This document shows positions 34,686 through 45,038 of a stretch of DNA of 64,000 nt, in pieces. A program made the position numbers and the translations under genes. Positions within the stretch are counted from its first letter, which is position 1, and each line of letters starts with the position of its first letter. The notes beneath the pieces are model-generated. The model was not told where the DNA came from and did no database searches. It was given only the letters and a program-made list of their open reading frames with translations. Where the stretch lies: NCBI GenBank assembly GCA_965657335.1, contig CBFHOH010000021.1, positions 15,358-79,357 of the forward strand, in the 5' to 3' direction. The stretch is from UBA4582 sp965657335 (GTDB lineage Bacteria; Pseudomonadota; Gammaproteobacteria; Pseudomonadales; Azotimanducaceae).

Positions 34686-37433
34686 CTATGTCAACTTTCC
34701 ATGACACGATTTGTATTTCTTACCAGAACCACAGGGACACGGTTCGTTGCGGCCGACTTTCTTTTCGCGACGAATGAAAGGGGCTTGAGGAGTGCCGCCT
34801 TGCTGAGCTCCGGCCTCAGGGTTAGGCTCAGATGAATCCATCGATCCGACATCACTTTTCTGGAAGTTCATTGAAGTTTTAGCTTCTGCTTCTCTGCGCT
34901 GGCGTTCCATCGCATCAATATCGTCCGAGGGTTGAAACTGAACCCGCGCAAGAAAACGAATGACTTCAAACTTTACATTGTGAAGCAGCTCTTCGAACAG
35001 CTCGAATGATTCGCGCTTGTATTCCTGTTTAGGCTGTTTCTGAGCATAGGCTCGAAGATTAATACCCTGACGCAAATAGTCCATTGCGGCAAGGTGTTCT
35101 TTCCACTGAGTGTCGAGAATCTGAAGCATAATCTGCTTTTCAAATATTCGAATATCATCGCCGATCTGTTCTTCTTTCTTTCGGTAATCTTCTTTGATCT
35201 CGTAGACAATACGATCACGCATTGATTCCTCATGCATGTCGTCATCTTCTTCCAACCACTTAGCAATTGGCAGTTTGATATTAAATTCGGTACTGAGGGA
35301 CACCTCAAGACCGGGTATATCCCACTGTTCCTCCAAACTCTGAGGCGGGACAAAACCACTGATCACCTCAGAAACGACATCATCCCACAGTGCATTGATC
35401 GTTTCTGAGACGTCGTTGGTGGCCATCAATTCATTACGTTGCCCATAAATCATCTGGCGCTGATCATTTGCAACGTCGTCGTATTCAAGCAGCTGTTTGC
35501 GAATATCGAAGTTGCGGGTTTCGACTTTTCTTTGCGCTTTTTCGATGGCGTTGTTCACCATGCGATGCTCTATCGCCTCGCCCTTTTCCATACCCAATGA
35601 CTTCATGAGTCCTTTGACTTTGTCTGAGGCAAATATCCGAAGCAGATTATCATCCAAAGATAAATAGAAACGCGACACACCCGGATCACCTTGTCTGCCG
35701 GCGCGACCCCTTAACTGATTGTCAATTCTTCGACTCTCGTGACGTTCAGTACCGAGAACATGCAGCCCACCGGCTGCCAATACGGCGTCGTGACTGGCTT
35801 GCCATTCGGATTTGAGCGCCTCGATTTTATCATCGGTAGGCGCTTTTATTTTCGCGGCCTCTATTTCCCAATTACCGCCCAAAATAATATCTGTACCTCG
35901 ACCCGCCATGTTTGTGGCAATGGTCACCGTTCCCGGTCTGCCTGCCTGCGCGATAATTTCGGCTTCTTTCTCATGGAACTTTGCATTCAACACGTTGTGT
36001 TTGATTTTCTTCTTTTTCAGCAACGTCGACAAAATTTCTGAAGACTCAACCGATGCAGTACCGACCAGCACCGGCGCACCGTTTCCGGTAAATTCCTGAA
36101 TCTCGTCGACAATAGCATCGTACTTTTCTGCAAGTGTCAGGAACATCAGATCATTTTTGTCATCCCGTATCATTTCGATATTGGTAGGGATTACAACAAC
36201 GTCGAGGCCGTAAATTTGTTTGAATTCAAATGCTTCTGTATCTGCCGTGCCAGTCATGCCGGCAAGTTTGTTGTATAAACGGAAGTAGTTTTGAAAAGTA
36301 GTCGAGGCCAGCGTCTGACTCTCATTTGTAATTGCTACATTTTCCTTCGCTTCTATCGCCTGATGGATACCACCGGACCATCTTCTGCCTGGCATGGTTC
36401 GCCCGGTATGCTCGTCAACAATAACGATTTCATTGTCTTGCACAATATACTCAACGTCCTTTTGGAACAGGCAGTGTGCTTTCAGTGCCGAGTGCACGTG
36501 ATGTAGCAAAGTGAGATTCGTTGTGCCGTAAAGTGAGTCGCCTTCTTTTAGCAGCCCGTGCTTTACCAATAAACTTTCGACTAACAAGTGACCGTCTTCT
36601 GTGAGCTCAACATCACGCTGCTTTTCATCTACGAAAAAATCCCCCGGCGGCTCAATCTCGTTCTCAATATCTTCCGCGGTCTTTTCCTGACGCTTTAGCT
36701 GTGGGGCAATTTGATTAATCGCTCGATACAGTTCAGAGGAATTTTCAACCCCGCCTGAAATGATTAAAGGCGTTCTCGCCTCATCAATCAGGATTGAATC
36801 CACTTCATCAACAATCGCAAAATTCAGTGGACGCTGCGTTCTTTCGGTTTCATTGAACGCCATGTTGTCACGCAGATAATCAAATCCGAATTCATTGTTA
36901 GTGCCATAAGTGACATCACATTGGTAAGCCGCATGCTTTTCGTCACCGGACTGTCCTGCGTAGACGACACCCACAGTCATGCCTAGTTGGCGGAATACCG
37001 CACCCATCCACTCGGCACCCCACTTAGCCAAATAATCATTAACCGTCACCAGATGAACGCCGTTACCGGATATCGCATTGAGATAGAGCGGGAGGGTCGC
37101 AACGAGTGTTTTACCCTCACCCGTTCGCATTTCCGCAATTTTGCCCTCGTGTAACACGACGCCGCCTATCATTTGGACGTCGAATATACGAAGACCAAGC
37201 GCACGCCTGCCAGCTTCTCTTACCGTTGCAAAAGCCTCGGGCAATATAACGTCCAGAGTTTCTCCAGCATCCATCCGTTGCTGGAATTCCACGCGTTTGT
37301 CTTTTAGCTGCTGGTCGCTTAGCGACTCGAGATTATCTTCGTAGCTGTTAATTTTCTTAACAACTTTCTGCATACGTTTGAGTTCGCGTTCGTTCTTACT
37401 TCCGAACACTTTGCTTAATATTTTAAGGGCCAT
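34686..37433 (-). CDS. secA: Preprotein translocase ATPase SecA
   Basis: The protein is 915 aa from the ATG at 37433 ('MALKILSKVFGSKNERELKRM'), preceded by AAGAGATAG; the frame is open upstream but the extension does not match the family. Walker A is 'MRTGEGKTLVATLP' near residue 105. Others are 'FAIVDEVDSILIDEAR', 'TNMAGRGTDI', 'ESRRIDNQLRGRAGRQGD' and the C-terminal zinc motif 'NEPCPCGSGKKYKSCHG'. It drives Sec-dependent protein export at the SecYEG channel. It lies between argJ and the M23 peptidase gene. Confidence 0.98.
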   Translation of the reverse strand: MALKILSKVFGSKNERELKRMQKVVKKINSYEDNLESLSDQQLKDKRVEFQQRMDAGETLDVILPEAFATVREAGRRALGLRIFDVQMIGGVVLHEGKIAEMRTGEGKTLVATLPLYLNAISGNGVHLVTVNDYLAKWGAEWMGAVFRQLGMTVGVVYAGQSGDEKHAAYQCDVTYGTNNEFGFDYLRDNMAFNETERTQRPLNFAIVDEVDSILIDEARTPLIISGGVENSSELYRAINQIAPQLKRQEKTAEDIENEIEPPGDFFVDEKQRDVELTEDGHLLVESLLVKHGLLKEGDSLYGTTNLTLLHHVHSALKAHCLFQKDVEYIVQDNEIVIVDEHTGRTMPGRRWSGGIHQAIEAKENVAITNESQTLASTTFQNYFRLYNKLAGMTGTADTEAFEFKQIYGLDVVVIPTNIEMIRDDKNDLMFLTLAEKYDAIVDEIQEFTGNGAPVLVGTASVESSEILSTLLKKKKIKHNVLNAKFHEKEAEIIAQAGRPGTVTIATNMAGRGTDIILGGNWEIEAAKIKAPTDDKIEALKSEWQASHDAVLAAGGLHVLGTERHESRRIDNQLRGRAGRQGDPGVSRFYLSLDDNLLRIFASDKVKGLMKSLGMEKGEAIEHRMVNNAIEKAQRKVETRNFDIRKQLLEYDDVANDQRQMIYGQRNELMATNDVSETINALWDDVVSEVISGFVPPQSLEEQWDIPGLEVSLSTEFNIKLPIAKWLEEDDDMHEESMRDRIVYEIKEDYRKKEEQIGDDIRIFEKQIMLQILDTQWKEHLAAMDYLRQGINLRAYAQKQPKQEYKRESFELFEELLHNVKFEVIRFLARVQFQPSDDIDAMERQRREAEAKTSMNFQKSDVGSMDSSEPNPEAGAQQGGTPQAPFIRREKKVGRNEPCPCGSGKKYKSCHGKLT

Positions 37434-37611
37434 TTCAGCTATCTCTTTTGCTTCCCGTTGGAAGCCCTGTTTCAAATAAACGTGAAGGTTTTCTATTTTC
37501 CGCCGTCACATAGAAGTGCGTCGGCCATACCTTGTGGTCTTTCAAAGATCTGGTATGACTTATATTAGGGTGGCATCTCCGATTTTGAAGATTACCCGTT
37601 TGTTGTGATGG

Positions 37612-38535
37612 TCAACGGCTCGCGCGTTGGACATAGGAGGATGGATCAACTACCCGGCCATTTTTATAGACCTCGTAGTGCACGTGTGGGCCGGTCGAAC
37701 GACCGCTACTGCCCATTTCGCCGATGACCTGCCCTTTTTTGACAATGTCGCCAACTTTAACGTTTAGCTTGTCATGATGGCCGTAGCGAGTGGAGAAACC
37801 TCGGCCATGGTTAATTTCGACCATTTTGCCGTATCCACTCCGGGTGTTTGCGTAAACAACGACCCCGGCGGCGACAGCGACCACGTCCGAACCATGTTTG
37901 CCGGCAAAATCAACACCGTTGTGGAAAGCCCTCTTACCCGTTATTGGGTCAACTCTCATGCCAAACCTAGAAGACATCCAGCCTTTTCGTACGGGTCTAC
38001 CAGCAATAAATACTTCGTTTTCAATTTTTCGATTAACAAATAAGGTTTCGAGAACACTGAGTTGTTGCTCGCGACTCTCGATGTCATCGGCCAAACGGCT
38101 CAATTCTCTTAGATAGTCTGGTGCCCCGCGCATGGCAGCGGTATTTTCAACTTCTGGCCCCCCCATCGGCGGCGGGCTTGAAAAATTGAACTCGCCCTCC
38201 TCAATGCCGGCAACATTGGTAAGTCGCTCACCTAGGGCGTCCAATCTGACTATTCGAGCTTGCAATTGAGCCAAGCGCAGCGCCGAGGCTTCTAGATTGT
38301 TCTCCGCATCGCGTTTTGCATCTTCAATTTGTCGCTCCTGATCCTTTAACACCAGTCGCCATTTACCCACCATCTCATTCGTCAGCGCAGCCTCACCCAT
38401 ACCGTGGCGATAGGACAGATAACCAGCGGCAGTCGGGAAACCTATCAGACTCAAAAAAGTCAGACCCACAAGAAGACCATTGGCCGTAAATGATCTGGCT
38501 TTGCCGGAATGGTTATCAACTATGATGAATTTCAT
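37612..38535 (-). CDS. M23 family metallopeptidase (LytM domain), membrane anchored
   Basis: The protein is 307 aa. An N-terminal helix (residues 20-42) anchors it. A coiled coil (about 65-110) and a Pro/Gly linker follow. The LytM domain has zinc residues in 'FHNGVDFAGKHG' (His and Asp) and 'TGPHVHYEVYKNGRVVDPSSY' (HxH). It likely cleaves peptidoglycan peptide crosslinks, or activates amidases if inactive. The catalytic ligands appear intact. It sits between secA and dciA, its standard place in pseudomonads, and is divergent from dciA. Confidence 0.93.
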   Translation of the reverse strand: MKFIIVDNHSGKARSFTANGLLVGLTFLSLIGFPTAAGYLSYRHGMGEAALTNEMVGKWRLVLKDQERQIEDAKRDAENNLEASALRLAQLQARIVRLDALGERLTNVAGIEEGEFNFSSPPPMGGPEVENTAAMRGAPDYLRELSRLADDIESREQQLSVLETLFVNRKIENEVFIAGRPVRKGWMSSRFGMRVDPITGKRAFHNGVDFAGKHGSDVVAVAAGVVVYANTRSGYGKMVEINHGRGFSTRYGHHDKLNVKVGDIVKKGQVIGEMGSSGRSTGPHVHYEVYKNGRVVDPSSYVQRASR

Positions 38536-38615
38536 AAAATTCGGTTATTATGTCCAGTCGGATGCATCGTCAAACTTTGTGAATCTATTTTTATCATTCA
38601 GGTTTAGCCCTCAAA

Positions 38616-39089
38616 ATGGCCCGCAAACCAAAATACTTCAAAGATCCTGCCCAAATGTTCAGCAGACCTCGGTCTCGTCTGAACAAAATATTTTCCAAAT
38701 CACAGGACCTTATACAACTTCAAAACGCTTTAAGGCAAACCTTTCCCGGTGAAGTTTACGTTGCTTCGCTCTCTGAGGGAATACTCCACCTCATCACTCC
38801 GTCAGCCTCTTTGGCTACTCGGCTGAAATATCGCCAAAAGGCGATAAAAGTTTCATTGGAGCAAATGCCGCTGCCGGGGGCCGGATCAAATCATCGCAGG
38901 GAAGTGTTGCAAATCAAGCAAATTAGAGTCACTGTCTCGCCCAACTACAGGCCGCCTGAGCCCCCCCAAAGGTCTGCGATCGCTCCATCTCCAGAGACTG
39001 CGCGCCTCATCGCCGAAACCGCACAATATATCGAAGATGAACCTCTTCGCAAAGCGCTAATTAGGCTTTCCAAACGCGGTAAAAGTTAG
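38616..39089 (+). CDS. dciA: DciA (DUF721), replicative helicase loader
   Basis: The protein is 157 aa with a DUF721 domain in the first 110 residues, showing 'LIQLQNALRQTFPGEVYVASLSEGILHLITPSASLATRLKYRQKAI'. The tail is flexible. DciA replaces DnaC as the loader of DnaB helicase in most bacteria. Synteny with lpxC and the M23-secA block matches Pseudomonas. It converges on lpxC. Confidence 0.88.
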   Translation: MARKPKYFKDPAQMFSRPRSRLNKIFSKSQDLIQLQNALRQTFPGEVYVASLSEGILHLITPSASLATRLKYRQKAIKVSLEQMPLPGAGSNHRREVLQIKQIRVTVSPNYRPPEPPQRSAIAPSPETARLIAETAQYIEDEPLRKALIRLSKRGKS

Positions 39090-39138
39090 CAATTGTCCGT
39101 CACCAGCTTGACGTCACCTTCCTGGTTATTATCGGCTG

Positions 39139-40053
39139 TTATTCAGCTAAAACCGGTGTGGAGTAGGACATTGGCAGCTTTTCAGGCTTATCAAAGGTCA
39201 CAATATCCCACGCATCTTGTTGTTCCAACAAAGCTCTCCGCAGCGCGTGGTTACTCGTGTGACCTGATTTATGACCGGTAAATTCACCGATGATGCTGTG
39301 CCCCAGGACGTAAAGGTCACCAATGGCATCGAGAATTTTATGTCTGACGAATTCGTCCTCATGTCGCAGACCATCATCATTCAGCACTCTGAACTCGTCT
39401 ACGACGACGGCATTATCCATGCTGCCGCCCTGAGCCAGATTTCTTTCGCGTAGATGTTCAAAATCTTGCATCAAACCGAATGTGCGAGCGCGACTAACTT
39501 CTTTTACAAAGGAGGTCGTTGAAAAATTGATGCTGGCTCGCTGCTCCTTGATGACAGGGTTGTCGTAAACAATCGTATGCGACACCTTAAACCCATTGAA
39601 AGGTTCGATTTTTGCAGACCAAGCACCAGCATTTGGGTCGCTGACTTCAATTTTCTTTTTGATTTTCAGAAACTTTTTATGTGCCGACTGGTTTTCGATG
39701 CCAGCAGACTGTATCAGGAAGACAAATGTCGCGGCGCTGCCATCCATTATCGGCATTTCCGGACCGCTGACCTCAACAAAGGCATTATCGATACCTAAGC
39801 CACTAAAAGCGGCCATCAGGTGTTCAATTGTCGAAATACCATGACCGTCTTTCGTGATCGTTGTTGCCAGAGTAGTATCACCTACATATTCTGTTAATGC
39901 CGGTATTTCGATCGCTTCATCAAGATCAGTTCTGATAAATACGACCCCGGTATTAACAGGTGCAGGTCGGAGGGTTAAATATACTTTCTCACCGGTGTGT
40001 AGTCCGATTCCGGTTGCCCGGATGACATTTCTCAACGTTCTTTGATAGATCAT
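39139..40053 (-). CDS. lpxC: UDP-3-O-acyl-N-acetylglucosamine deacetylase LpxC
   Basis: The protein is 304 aa, full length. It catalyses the committed, zinc-dependent step of lipid A synthesis. Visible residues include the first zinc His in 'GISTIEHLMAAFSGLGIDNAFVEVSGPEMPIMDGSA' and 'EFVRHKILDAIGDLYVLGH' with the His and Asp ligands. 'EFTGHKSGHTSNHALRRALL' holds the catalytic His. It lies downstream of ftsZ as in most gammaproteobacteria, with a 233-bp spacer that may hold its own promoter. Confidence 0.98.
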   Translation of the reverse strand: MIYQRTLRNVIRATGIGLHTGEKVYLTLRPAPVNTGVVFIRTDLDEAIEIPALTEYVGDTTLATTITKDGHGISTIEHLMAAFSGLGIDNAFVEVSGPEMPIMDGSAATFVFLIQSAGIENQSAHKKFLKIKKKIEVSDPNAGAWSAKIEPFNGFKVSHTIVYDNPVIKEQRASINFSTTSFVKEVSRARTFGLMQDFEHLRERNLAQGGSMDNAVVVDEFRVLNDDGLRHEDEFVRHKILDAIGDLYVLGHSIIGEFTGHKSGHTSNHALRRALLEQQDAWDIVTFDKPEKLPMSYSTPVLAE

Positions 40054-40286
40054 TATTCTTGTTGTTGTCCTGCTGCAGGTTCCAGAAAAAGCGGCGCGAA
40101 TGTTACCAAAAAGCCTTTCTTTACTCCAGACAAACGAGTCTGAATCGAGAACTGATACACTTCGCTTGATGACTGCAAGCGCTTAGCGGGCTACGGACAT
40201 CAGGAGCGACCAAATTGAGACCCCTGATATGCCGATTAGTTTCAATAAAACATCACTTTTTATCCCGCCATACCAAATCTCGCCTT

Positions 40287-41444
40287 TTAATCAGCCTGAC
40301 TCCGCAAAAAAGCTGGGATATCCAGATAATCCAGATCCTTTTCTGCATCGGGTGCCTGTTCGGCTCGACCTTCGATTGCCGCTTTTCGCATTACCGTTGG
40401 CTTATCAAAGTCACCGTAGTCAACCGCGCCGTCCCCAGCGACTTTCTTTTTGGTGTTATCGACAATTGTTCTTGGAACCTCAAGTTCAGGCCGACCCAAA
40501 CCGGTCGCAACGACAGTAACCCGCAGTTCATCACCCATTTCTGGATCAATCACAGTACCAACCACGACGGTCGCATTCTCAGAGGCAAACTCTTCAACCG
40601 TCGAACCGACCTCAGCGAATTCGCCAAGGGAAATATCAATACCTGCAGCAATATTCACCAAAATGCCTCTTGCGCCGTTGAAATCGACATCATCGAGCAA
40701 CGGGCTGTGAATAGCTGCCTCAGCTGCATCTCGCGCACGGCATTCACCGCTGGCCTTGCCGCTACCCATCATTGCCATGCCCATCTCGGACATCACGGTT
40801 CTCACATCAGCAAAGTCAACGTTGATCATGCCTGGTCTAATGATAAGATCGGCGATGCCTTGAACTGCGCCCAAAAGTACATCATCAACGTTTCCGAAAG
40901 CTTGGAGTAGCGGCGCATCTGACCCCATGATAGAAAGCAATTTCTCATTTGGGATAGTAATGAGTGAGTCGACGTGCCGCGACAATTCGGCGATACCTGC
41001 CTCGGCTAACGCCATACGCTTCTTACCCTCAAACACAAAGGGCTTAGTCACAACAGCGACGGTAAGAATATTCATGCCGCGGGCAATTTCCGCCACGATT
41101 GGCGCGGCACCAGTACCCGTTCCGCCACCCATACCGGCGGTAATAAACACCATGTCAGCCCCGTTGAGCGCTTCAGCTATTCTGTCTTTGTCCTCAAGTG
41201 CAGCTTCCTTTCCCATTTCAGGGTTTGCACCGGCACCCAGCCCCTTGGTGATATTCTCACCGAGCTGCAATCTTGTTTGCGCTGACAGATTGTGCAGCGC
41301 CTGTGCATCTGTGTTAGCACAAATGAAATCTACACCGGTTACTTCCTGTCGTACCATGTGCTCGACCGCGTTACCGCCGCCTCCGCCCACACCAACGACT
41401 TTGATAACCGCGCTTTGTGGCTCGCTATCTACAAGTTTAAACAT
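40287..41444 (-). CDS. ftsZ: Cell division GTPase FtsZ
   Basis: The protein is 385 aa from the ATG at 41444, with GGGAGGG seven bases upstream. GTP-binding features are 'KVVGVGGGGGNAVEHM', 'ITAGMGGGTGTGAAPIVAE' (the GGGTGTG T4 loop), 'NVDFADVRTVM' and the synergy-loop region 'GECRARDAAEAAIHSPLLDDVDFNGA'. The C-terminal peptide 'DYLDIPAFLRSQAD' binds FtsA and ZipA. It polymerises into the cytokinetic ring. It is last of the dcw set before lpxC. Confidence 0.99.
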   Translation of the reverse strand: MFKLVDSEPQSAVIKVVGVGGGGGNAVEHMVRQEVTGVDFICANTDAQALHNLSAQTRLQLGENITKGLGAGANPEMGKEAALEDKDRIAEALNGADMVFITAGMGGGTGTGAAPIVAEIARGMNILTVAVVTKPFVFEGKKRMALAEAGIAELSRHVDSLITIPNEKLLSIMGSDAPLLQAFGNVDDVLLGAVQGIADLIIRPGMINVDFADVRTVMSEMGMAMMGSGKASGECRARDAAEAAIHSPLLDDVDFNGARGILVNIAAGIDISLGEFAEVGSTVEEFASENATVVVGTVIDPEMGDELRVTVVATGLGRPELEVPRTIVDNTKKKVAGDGAVDYGDFDKPTVMRKAAIEGRAEQAPDAEKDLDYLDIPAFLRSQAD

Positions 41445-41557
41445 TATCAACCCTCCCAGGTTTTACTTTATTATCTATGAGCAACAGGGCTCTTGTTCCA
41501 AATCAAAATCAGCGTGCCTTGCTATTAGCCTCAGCACTCGAACACTTCTTCTTAATC

Positions 41558-42787
41558 CTAGTAATTTTTCATAAACCATTTTTTAACTTTATCGGTAAAC
41601 TTAGTCCCACTCTCTTCCTGTGGCCTAGAGGTCGACTCGGTCTGAGTTTCGCTGCCATAAAGCAGCAAGCCAACCGCCGTCGAATAAATAGGATTCCTAA
41701 CGATATCAATAAGCCCGGTTATACCTTGCGGCTTGCCAATACTCACTGGCATGTGAAATATTTCCTCTGCTAATTCGACAACGCCTTCCATTTTTGAGGT
41801 GCCGCCGGTTAACACTATGCCTGCCGCAACCAGGTCCTCGAACCCGCTTCTTCTAAGCTCTGCCTGTACAAGCGTAAACAATTCGTCATATCGCGGCTCC
41901 ACGACTTCCGCGAGTGTCTGCCGAGAAAGGTCTCTGTCGTTTCTTTCACCAACACTTGGCACTTTGATTGTTTCGTTTTCGCCAGCGAGAGAAGCGAGCG
42001 CGCAGGCATATTTAATTTTAATCTCCTCAGCATTAGGCGTGGGCGTCCTGAGAGCCATGGCAATGTCGTTGGTAACCTGATCGCCCGCAATAGGAATCAC
42101 CGCAGTGTGCTTGATCGCACCATCAGTAAAAATCGCAATATCTGTGGTACCGCCTCCGATGTCGACCAGACACACACCCAGGTCCTTTTCATCTTCGGTC
42201 AGAACTGCATATCCGGACGCCACCTGTTCAAGCACGATATCCTCGACCTCCAAGCCGCATCTTCGAATACACTTTTCAATATTCTGGGCTGCATTTACCG
42301 CACAAGTAACGAGATGAACCTTTGCCTCCAATCGGACGCCAGACATTCCGAGCGGCTCTTTAACACCCTCTTGTGAATCGATGACGAATTCTTGAGGCAG
42401 GATATGTAGGATCTTTTGATCAGCCGGTATCGCAACCGCCCTTGCAGCATCAATCACCCGATCAATGTCGGGCAGGAAAACTTCCCGATCTCTTATCGCT
42501 ACGATTCCGTGCGAGTTAAGGCTGCGAATATGACTCCCTGCAATTCCCGCATAAACACCGCGAATTTCACAGCCAGCCATCAACTCCGCCTCTTCAACTG
42601 ATCTCTGAATAGACTGCACCGTTGACTCGATGTTTACCACGACACCCTTCTTCAATCCTCGCGAGGGGTGACTGCCAATGCCGACGATCTCAACATCCCC
42701 TTCAGGAGACACCTCACCTACAATACAAACGACCTTGGACGTGCCGATATCAAGTCCAACAACCATTCTGTTACCTGTTATTGTCAT
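41558..42787 (-). CDS. ftsA: Cell division protein FtsA (actin-like)
   Basis: The protein is 409 aa. Actin-fold nucleotide motifs include 'VVGLDIGTSKVVCIVGEV' at the start, 'GVCLVDIGGGTTDIAIFTDGA' and 'AAGIVLTGGTSKMEGVVELAEEIF'. The SHS2/1C subdomain segment is 'VDSQEGVKEPLGMSGVRLEAKVHLVT'. The C-terminal amphipathic tail 'DKVKKWFMKNY' tethers it to the membrane. It anchors FtsZ filaments. The start overlaps the ftsQ stop region by four bases, and 113 bases separate it from ftsZ. Confidence 0.98.
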   Translation of the reverse strand: MTITGNRMVVGLDIGTSKVVCIVGEVSPEGDVEIVGIGSHPSRGLKKGVVVNIESTVQSIQRSVEEAELMAGCEIRGVYAGIAGSHIRSLNSHGIVAIRDREVFLPDIDRVIDAARAVAIPADQKILHILPQEFVIDSQEGVKEPLGMSGVRLEAKVHLVTCAVNAAQNIEKCIRRCGLEVEDIVLEQVASGYAVLTEDEKDLGVCLVDIGGGTTDIAIFTDGAIKHTAVIPIAGDQVTNDIAMALRTPTPNAEEIKIKYACALASLAGENETIKVPSVGERNDRDLSRQTLAEVVEPRYDELFTLVQAELRRSGFEDLVAAGIVLTGGTSKMEGVVELAEEIFHMPVSIGKPQGITGLIDIVRNPIYSTAVGLLLYGSETQTESTSRPQEESGTKFTDKVKKWFMKNY

Positions 42788-43560
42788 AGTTTTAGCTCTC
42801 TTTGCGTATTGAACGCAGTGGCAATTCCTCGCGCTTCAAAATCATCTTTCCAGTCAACCGCGATTCCATTGGAATAGCGGGTGTCAACCTGCTTTATAAA
42901 TTCCACACTTGTCGCAAAACCAGCGCTTGAACTGATTAACACAAATCGATGAACCCTCTCCATAATGTCGTTTTTTCCCAGCAGCACTCGTACGTCGTGT
43001 TGATTAGTAAACTGCCAGGAACCACGATCGTCGAGCGTCAATACTTCGATCGTCTGATCCACCGGTGACATCGCCATGGTCAATTGTTGATACTGTTTCA
43101 TCACTTGAGATTCGGAGCCGACAGGACCACGTAGCTGCGCTAGCGCACCACCTACCTCGTACGCCGATTCGAAAACTTTTCCCTCTACGTTGATAAAAGC
43201 GTCATCGTTCCAGTAAGCGATTGGCTGCTCCCTGACTACTTCGATACTTAACTTATCTGGCCAAATCTGCATGACATTGACATGATGCACCCAGCCAATA
43301 GCCTCAACTCCAAGCTTCACTGCATCAATGTCACGAAACTGCTTTTCCTGCTTTTTGACAAACTCATAGATTGCTTTTCTCTGTGCTTGATCTATTTCAC
43401 CGTGCACCGCAAGCTGCTCTATTTTTAGCCCTGTTTCTTCGTTCTGGAGAATAACCGTGGCTAACAGCCCCAGAAACAGCATCGCCATACCCAGCGCCTT
43501 TCCTGGTTGAAGTCGAGAGACGCCTAAACCGCTGAAATAACTTAAATTAACGTCTTTCAT
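42784..43560 (-). CDS. ftsQ: Cell division protein FtsQ
   Basis: The protein is 258 aa from the ATG at 43560, which overlaps the murC stop (ATGA). A short cytoplasmic tail is followed by one helix ('ALGMAMLFLGLLATVIL'), then the POTRA domain ('LKIEQLAVHGEIDQAQRKAIYEFV') and the FtsQ/DivIB beta domain ('WPDKLSIEVVREQPIAYWNDDAFINVEGKVF'). It links early and late divisome proteins with FtsB and FtsL. In most gammaproteobacteria ddl lies between murC and ftsQ, but here murC is joined directly to ftsQ. Confidence 0.93.
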   Translation of the reverse strand: MKDVNLSYFSGLGVSRLQPGKALGMAMLFLGLLATVILQNEETGLKIEQLAVHGEIDQAQRKAIYEFVKKQEKQFRDIDAVKLGVEAIGWVHHVNVMQIWPDKLSIEVVREQPIAYWNDDAFINVEGKVFESAYEVGGALAQLRGPVGSESQVMKQYQQLTMAMSPVDQTIEVLTLDDRGSWQFTNQHDVRVLLGKNDIMERVHRFVLISSSAGFATSVEFIKQVDTRYSNGIAVDWKDDFEARGIATAFNTQRELKL

Positions 43561-45038
43561 CTTCGAGTCCGCCTGTGTTCCCAACGAGCCGTCAATGCCT
43601 TAGCTAGTTTACTGGTCTCGCCAGCGCCCTGCGTCAACACAAAATCGTTTGCCCGGACCAACTTATCGAGAATCGAGGGCACCTTTTCAATGGATGTCAC
43701 AAATTCGACCTCTGTGTTGGCTTTTCTTTTTATCGCCTTGAATAAATCCTCTCCCGTGGCACCGGGAATCGGTGACTCGCCGGCTGCGTAAACATCAAGC
43801 AGCACAAGCTGGTCAACCATCGAAAGTACATCTACGAACTGGTCAAACAACTCATGGGTTCGGCTGTATCTGTGAGGCTGGTAAATCATCACAAGACGGC
43901 TTGATGGCCAGCCCTGTTTAACCGCTTCTATCGTTGCCTTTACCTCACTGGGATGATGTCCATAATCATCAAAAACAACATAACGAGAGTCTTCATCTGA
44001 AGGATTAACTAAATATTCACCGTGGTTTTCGAATCTTCGTCCAACACCTTGAAAGCCTGACAAGCCGAGCTGAATATCCGCATCCTTCACGCCTTCATCT
44101 GTCGCGATTGCAATCGCCGCTAGTGCATTCAACACGTTGTGTTCACCGGGCAACTCAAGAGATATTTCTAGCGGCGTATCGTGACCTACTCTCTTGACCA
44201 GAAAATGGCTCGTTGCGCCAGATTGCACGAGGTTTGTGGCATGGATATCAGCCTCAGGATCAAACCCGTAGGTGAGCATGGAACGCTTTACTTCTGGCAG
44301 GATAGATTTGACACCCGGGTCGTCGTAGCAGGCGACAAGCAAACCGTAAAATGGCAGATTATGGACAAACTCAAGGAACGCGGTTTTGAGCTTTTCAAAA
44401 CTGCCCTCGTAGTTGGCGAGGTGATCTCTATCAATATTCGTCAGCACCGATACCATCGGTTGCAGATGCAAAAATGAGGCGTCGCTTTCATCTGCCTCTG
44501 CCACCATGTATCGACTCGCGCCTAGTCGGGCATTGGACGCTGCGCTGTTGAGCAAACCACCAATAACAAAGGTTGGGTCAAGGCCGGCTTGCCCCAATAT
44601 TGACGCGACGAGGCTTGTGGTTGTTGTTTTACCGTGAGTCCCGGCGATGGCTATTCCATGACGATATCTCATTAATTCGCCCAGCATTTCTGCCCGACGA
44701 ACAACCGGTATGCGGTTTGCATTTGCCTTGATCAGCTCAGGATTCGTATCTCTGATGGCGGACGAGATGACAATGACGTCAGCACCAACAACGTTACTAG
44801 CGCGGTGGCCAATCTGAATGGTCGCACCTAAACTCGCGAGTCTCTGCGTCACAGGTGTATCAGACATATCACTGCCAGAGATTTTATAGCCCTGATTTAG
44901 CAGCACCTCTGCAATGCCACACATGCCCGCGCCGCCTATACCCACAAAGTGAATGAGACTAATCCGCCTCATCTCTGGCACGTCTTTTGATACCGCTCTC
45001 GTATCAGAATTCAAGGCATCATCGTTTGCCACTCGCAT
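43557..45038 (-). CDS. murC: UDP-N-acetylmuramate-L-alanine ligase MurC
   Basis: The protein is 493 aa. Mur ligase hallmarks are 'IHFVGIGGAGMCGIAEVLLNQGYKISGSDMSD' near residues 29-60, the ATP loop 'GIAGTHGKTTTTSLVASILGQA', 'YMVAEADESDASFLHLQP', 'NIDRDHLANY' and 'FDDYGHHPSEVKATIEAV'. It adds the first peptide residue to UDP-MurNAc. The gene abuts ftsW with a one-base overlap and overlaps ftsQ. murG, expected between ftsW and murC, is absent. Confidence 0.98.
   Translation of the reverse strand: MRVANDDALNSDTRAVSKDVPEMRRISLIHFVGIGGAGMCGIAEVLLNQGYKISGSDMSDTPVTQRLASLGATIQIGHRASNVVGADVIVISSAIRDTNPELIKANANRIPVVRRAEMLGELMRYRHGIAIAGTHGKTTTTSLVASILGQAGLDPTFVIGGLLNSAASNARLGASRYMVAEADESDASFLHLQPMVSVLTNIDRDHLANYEGSFEKLKTAFLEFVHNLPFYGLLVACYDDPGVKSILPEVKRSMLTYGFDPEADIHATNLVQSGATSHFLVKRVGHDTPLEISLELPGEHNVLNALAAIAIATDEGVKDADIQLGLSGFQGVGRRFENHGEYLVNPSDEDSRYVVFDDYGHHPSEVKATIEAVKQGWPSSRLVMIYQPHRYSRTHELFDQFVDVLSMVDQLVLLDVYAAGESPIPGATGEDLFKAIKRKANTEVEFVTSIEKVPSILDKLVRANDFVLTQGAGETSKLAKALTARWEHRRTRR

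Noticed and set aside
40215..40910. Plus-strand frame of 231 codons
   Set aside because: It overlaps ftsZ antisense, and the ftsZ product is unmistakable.
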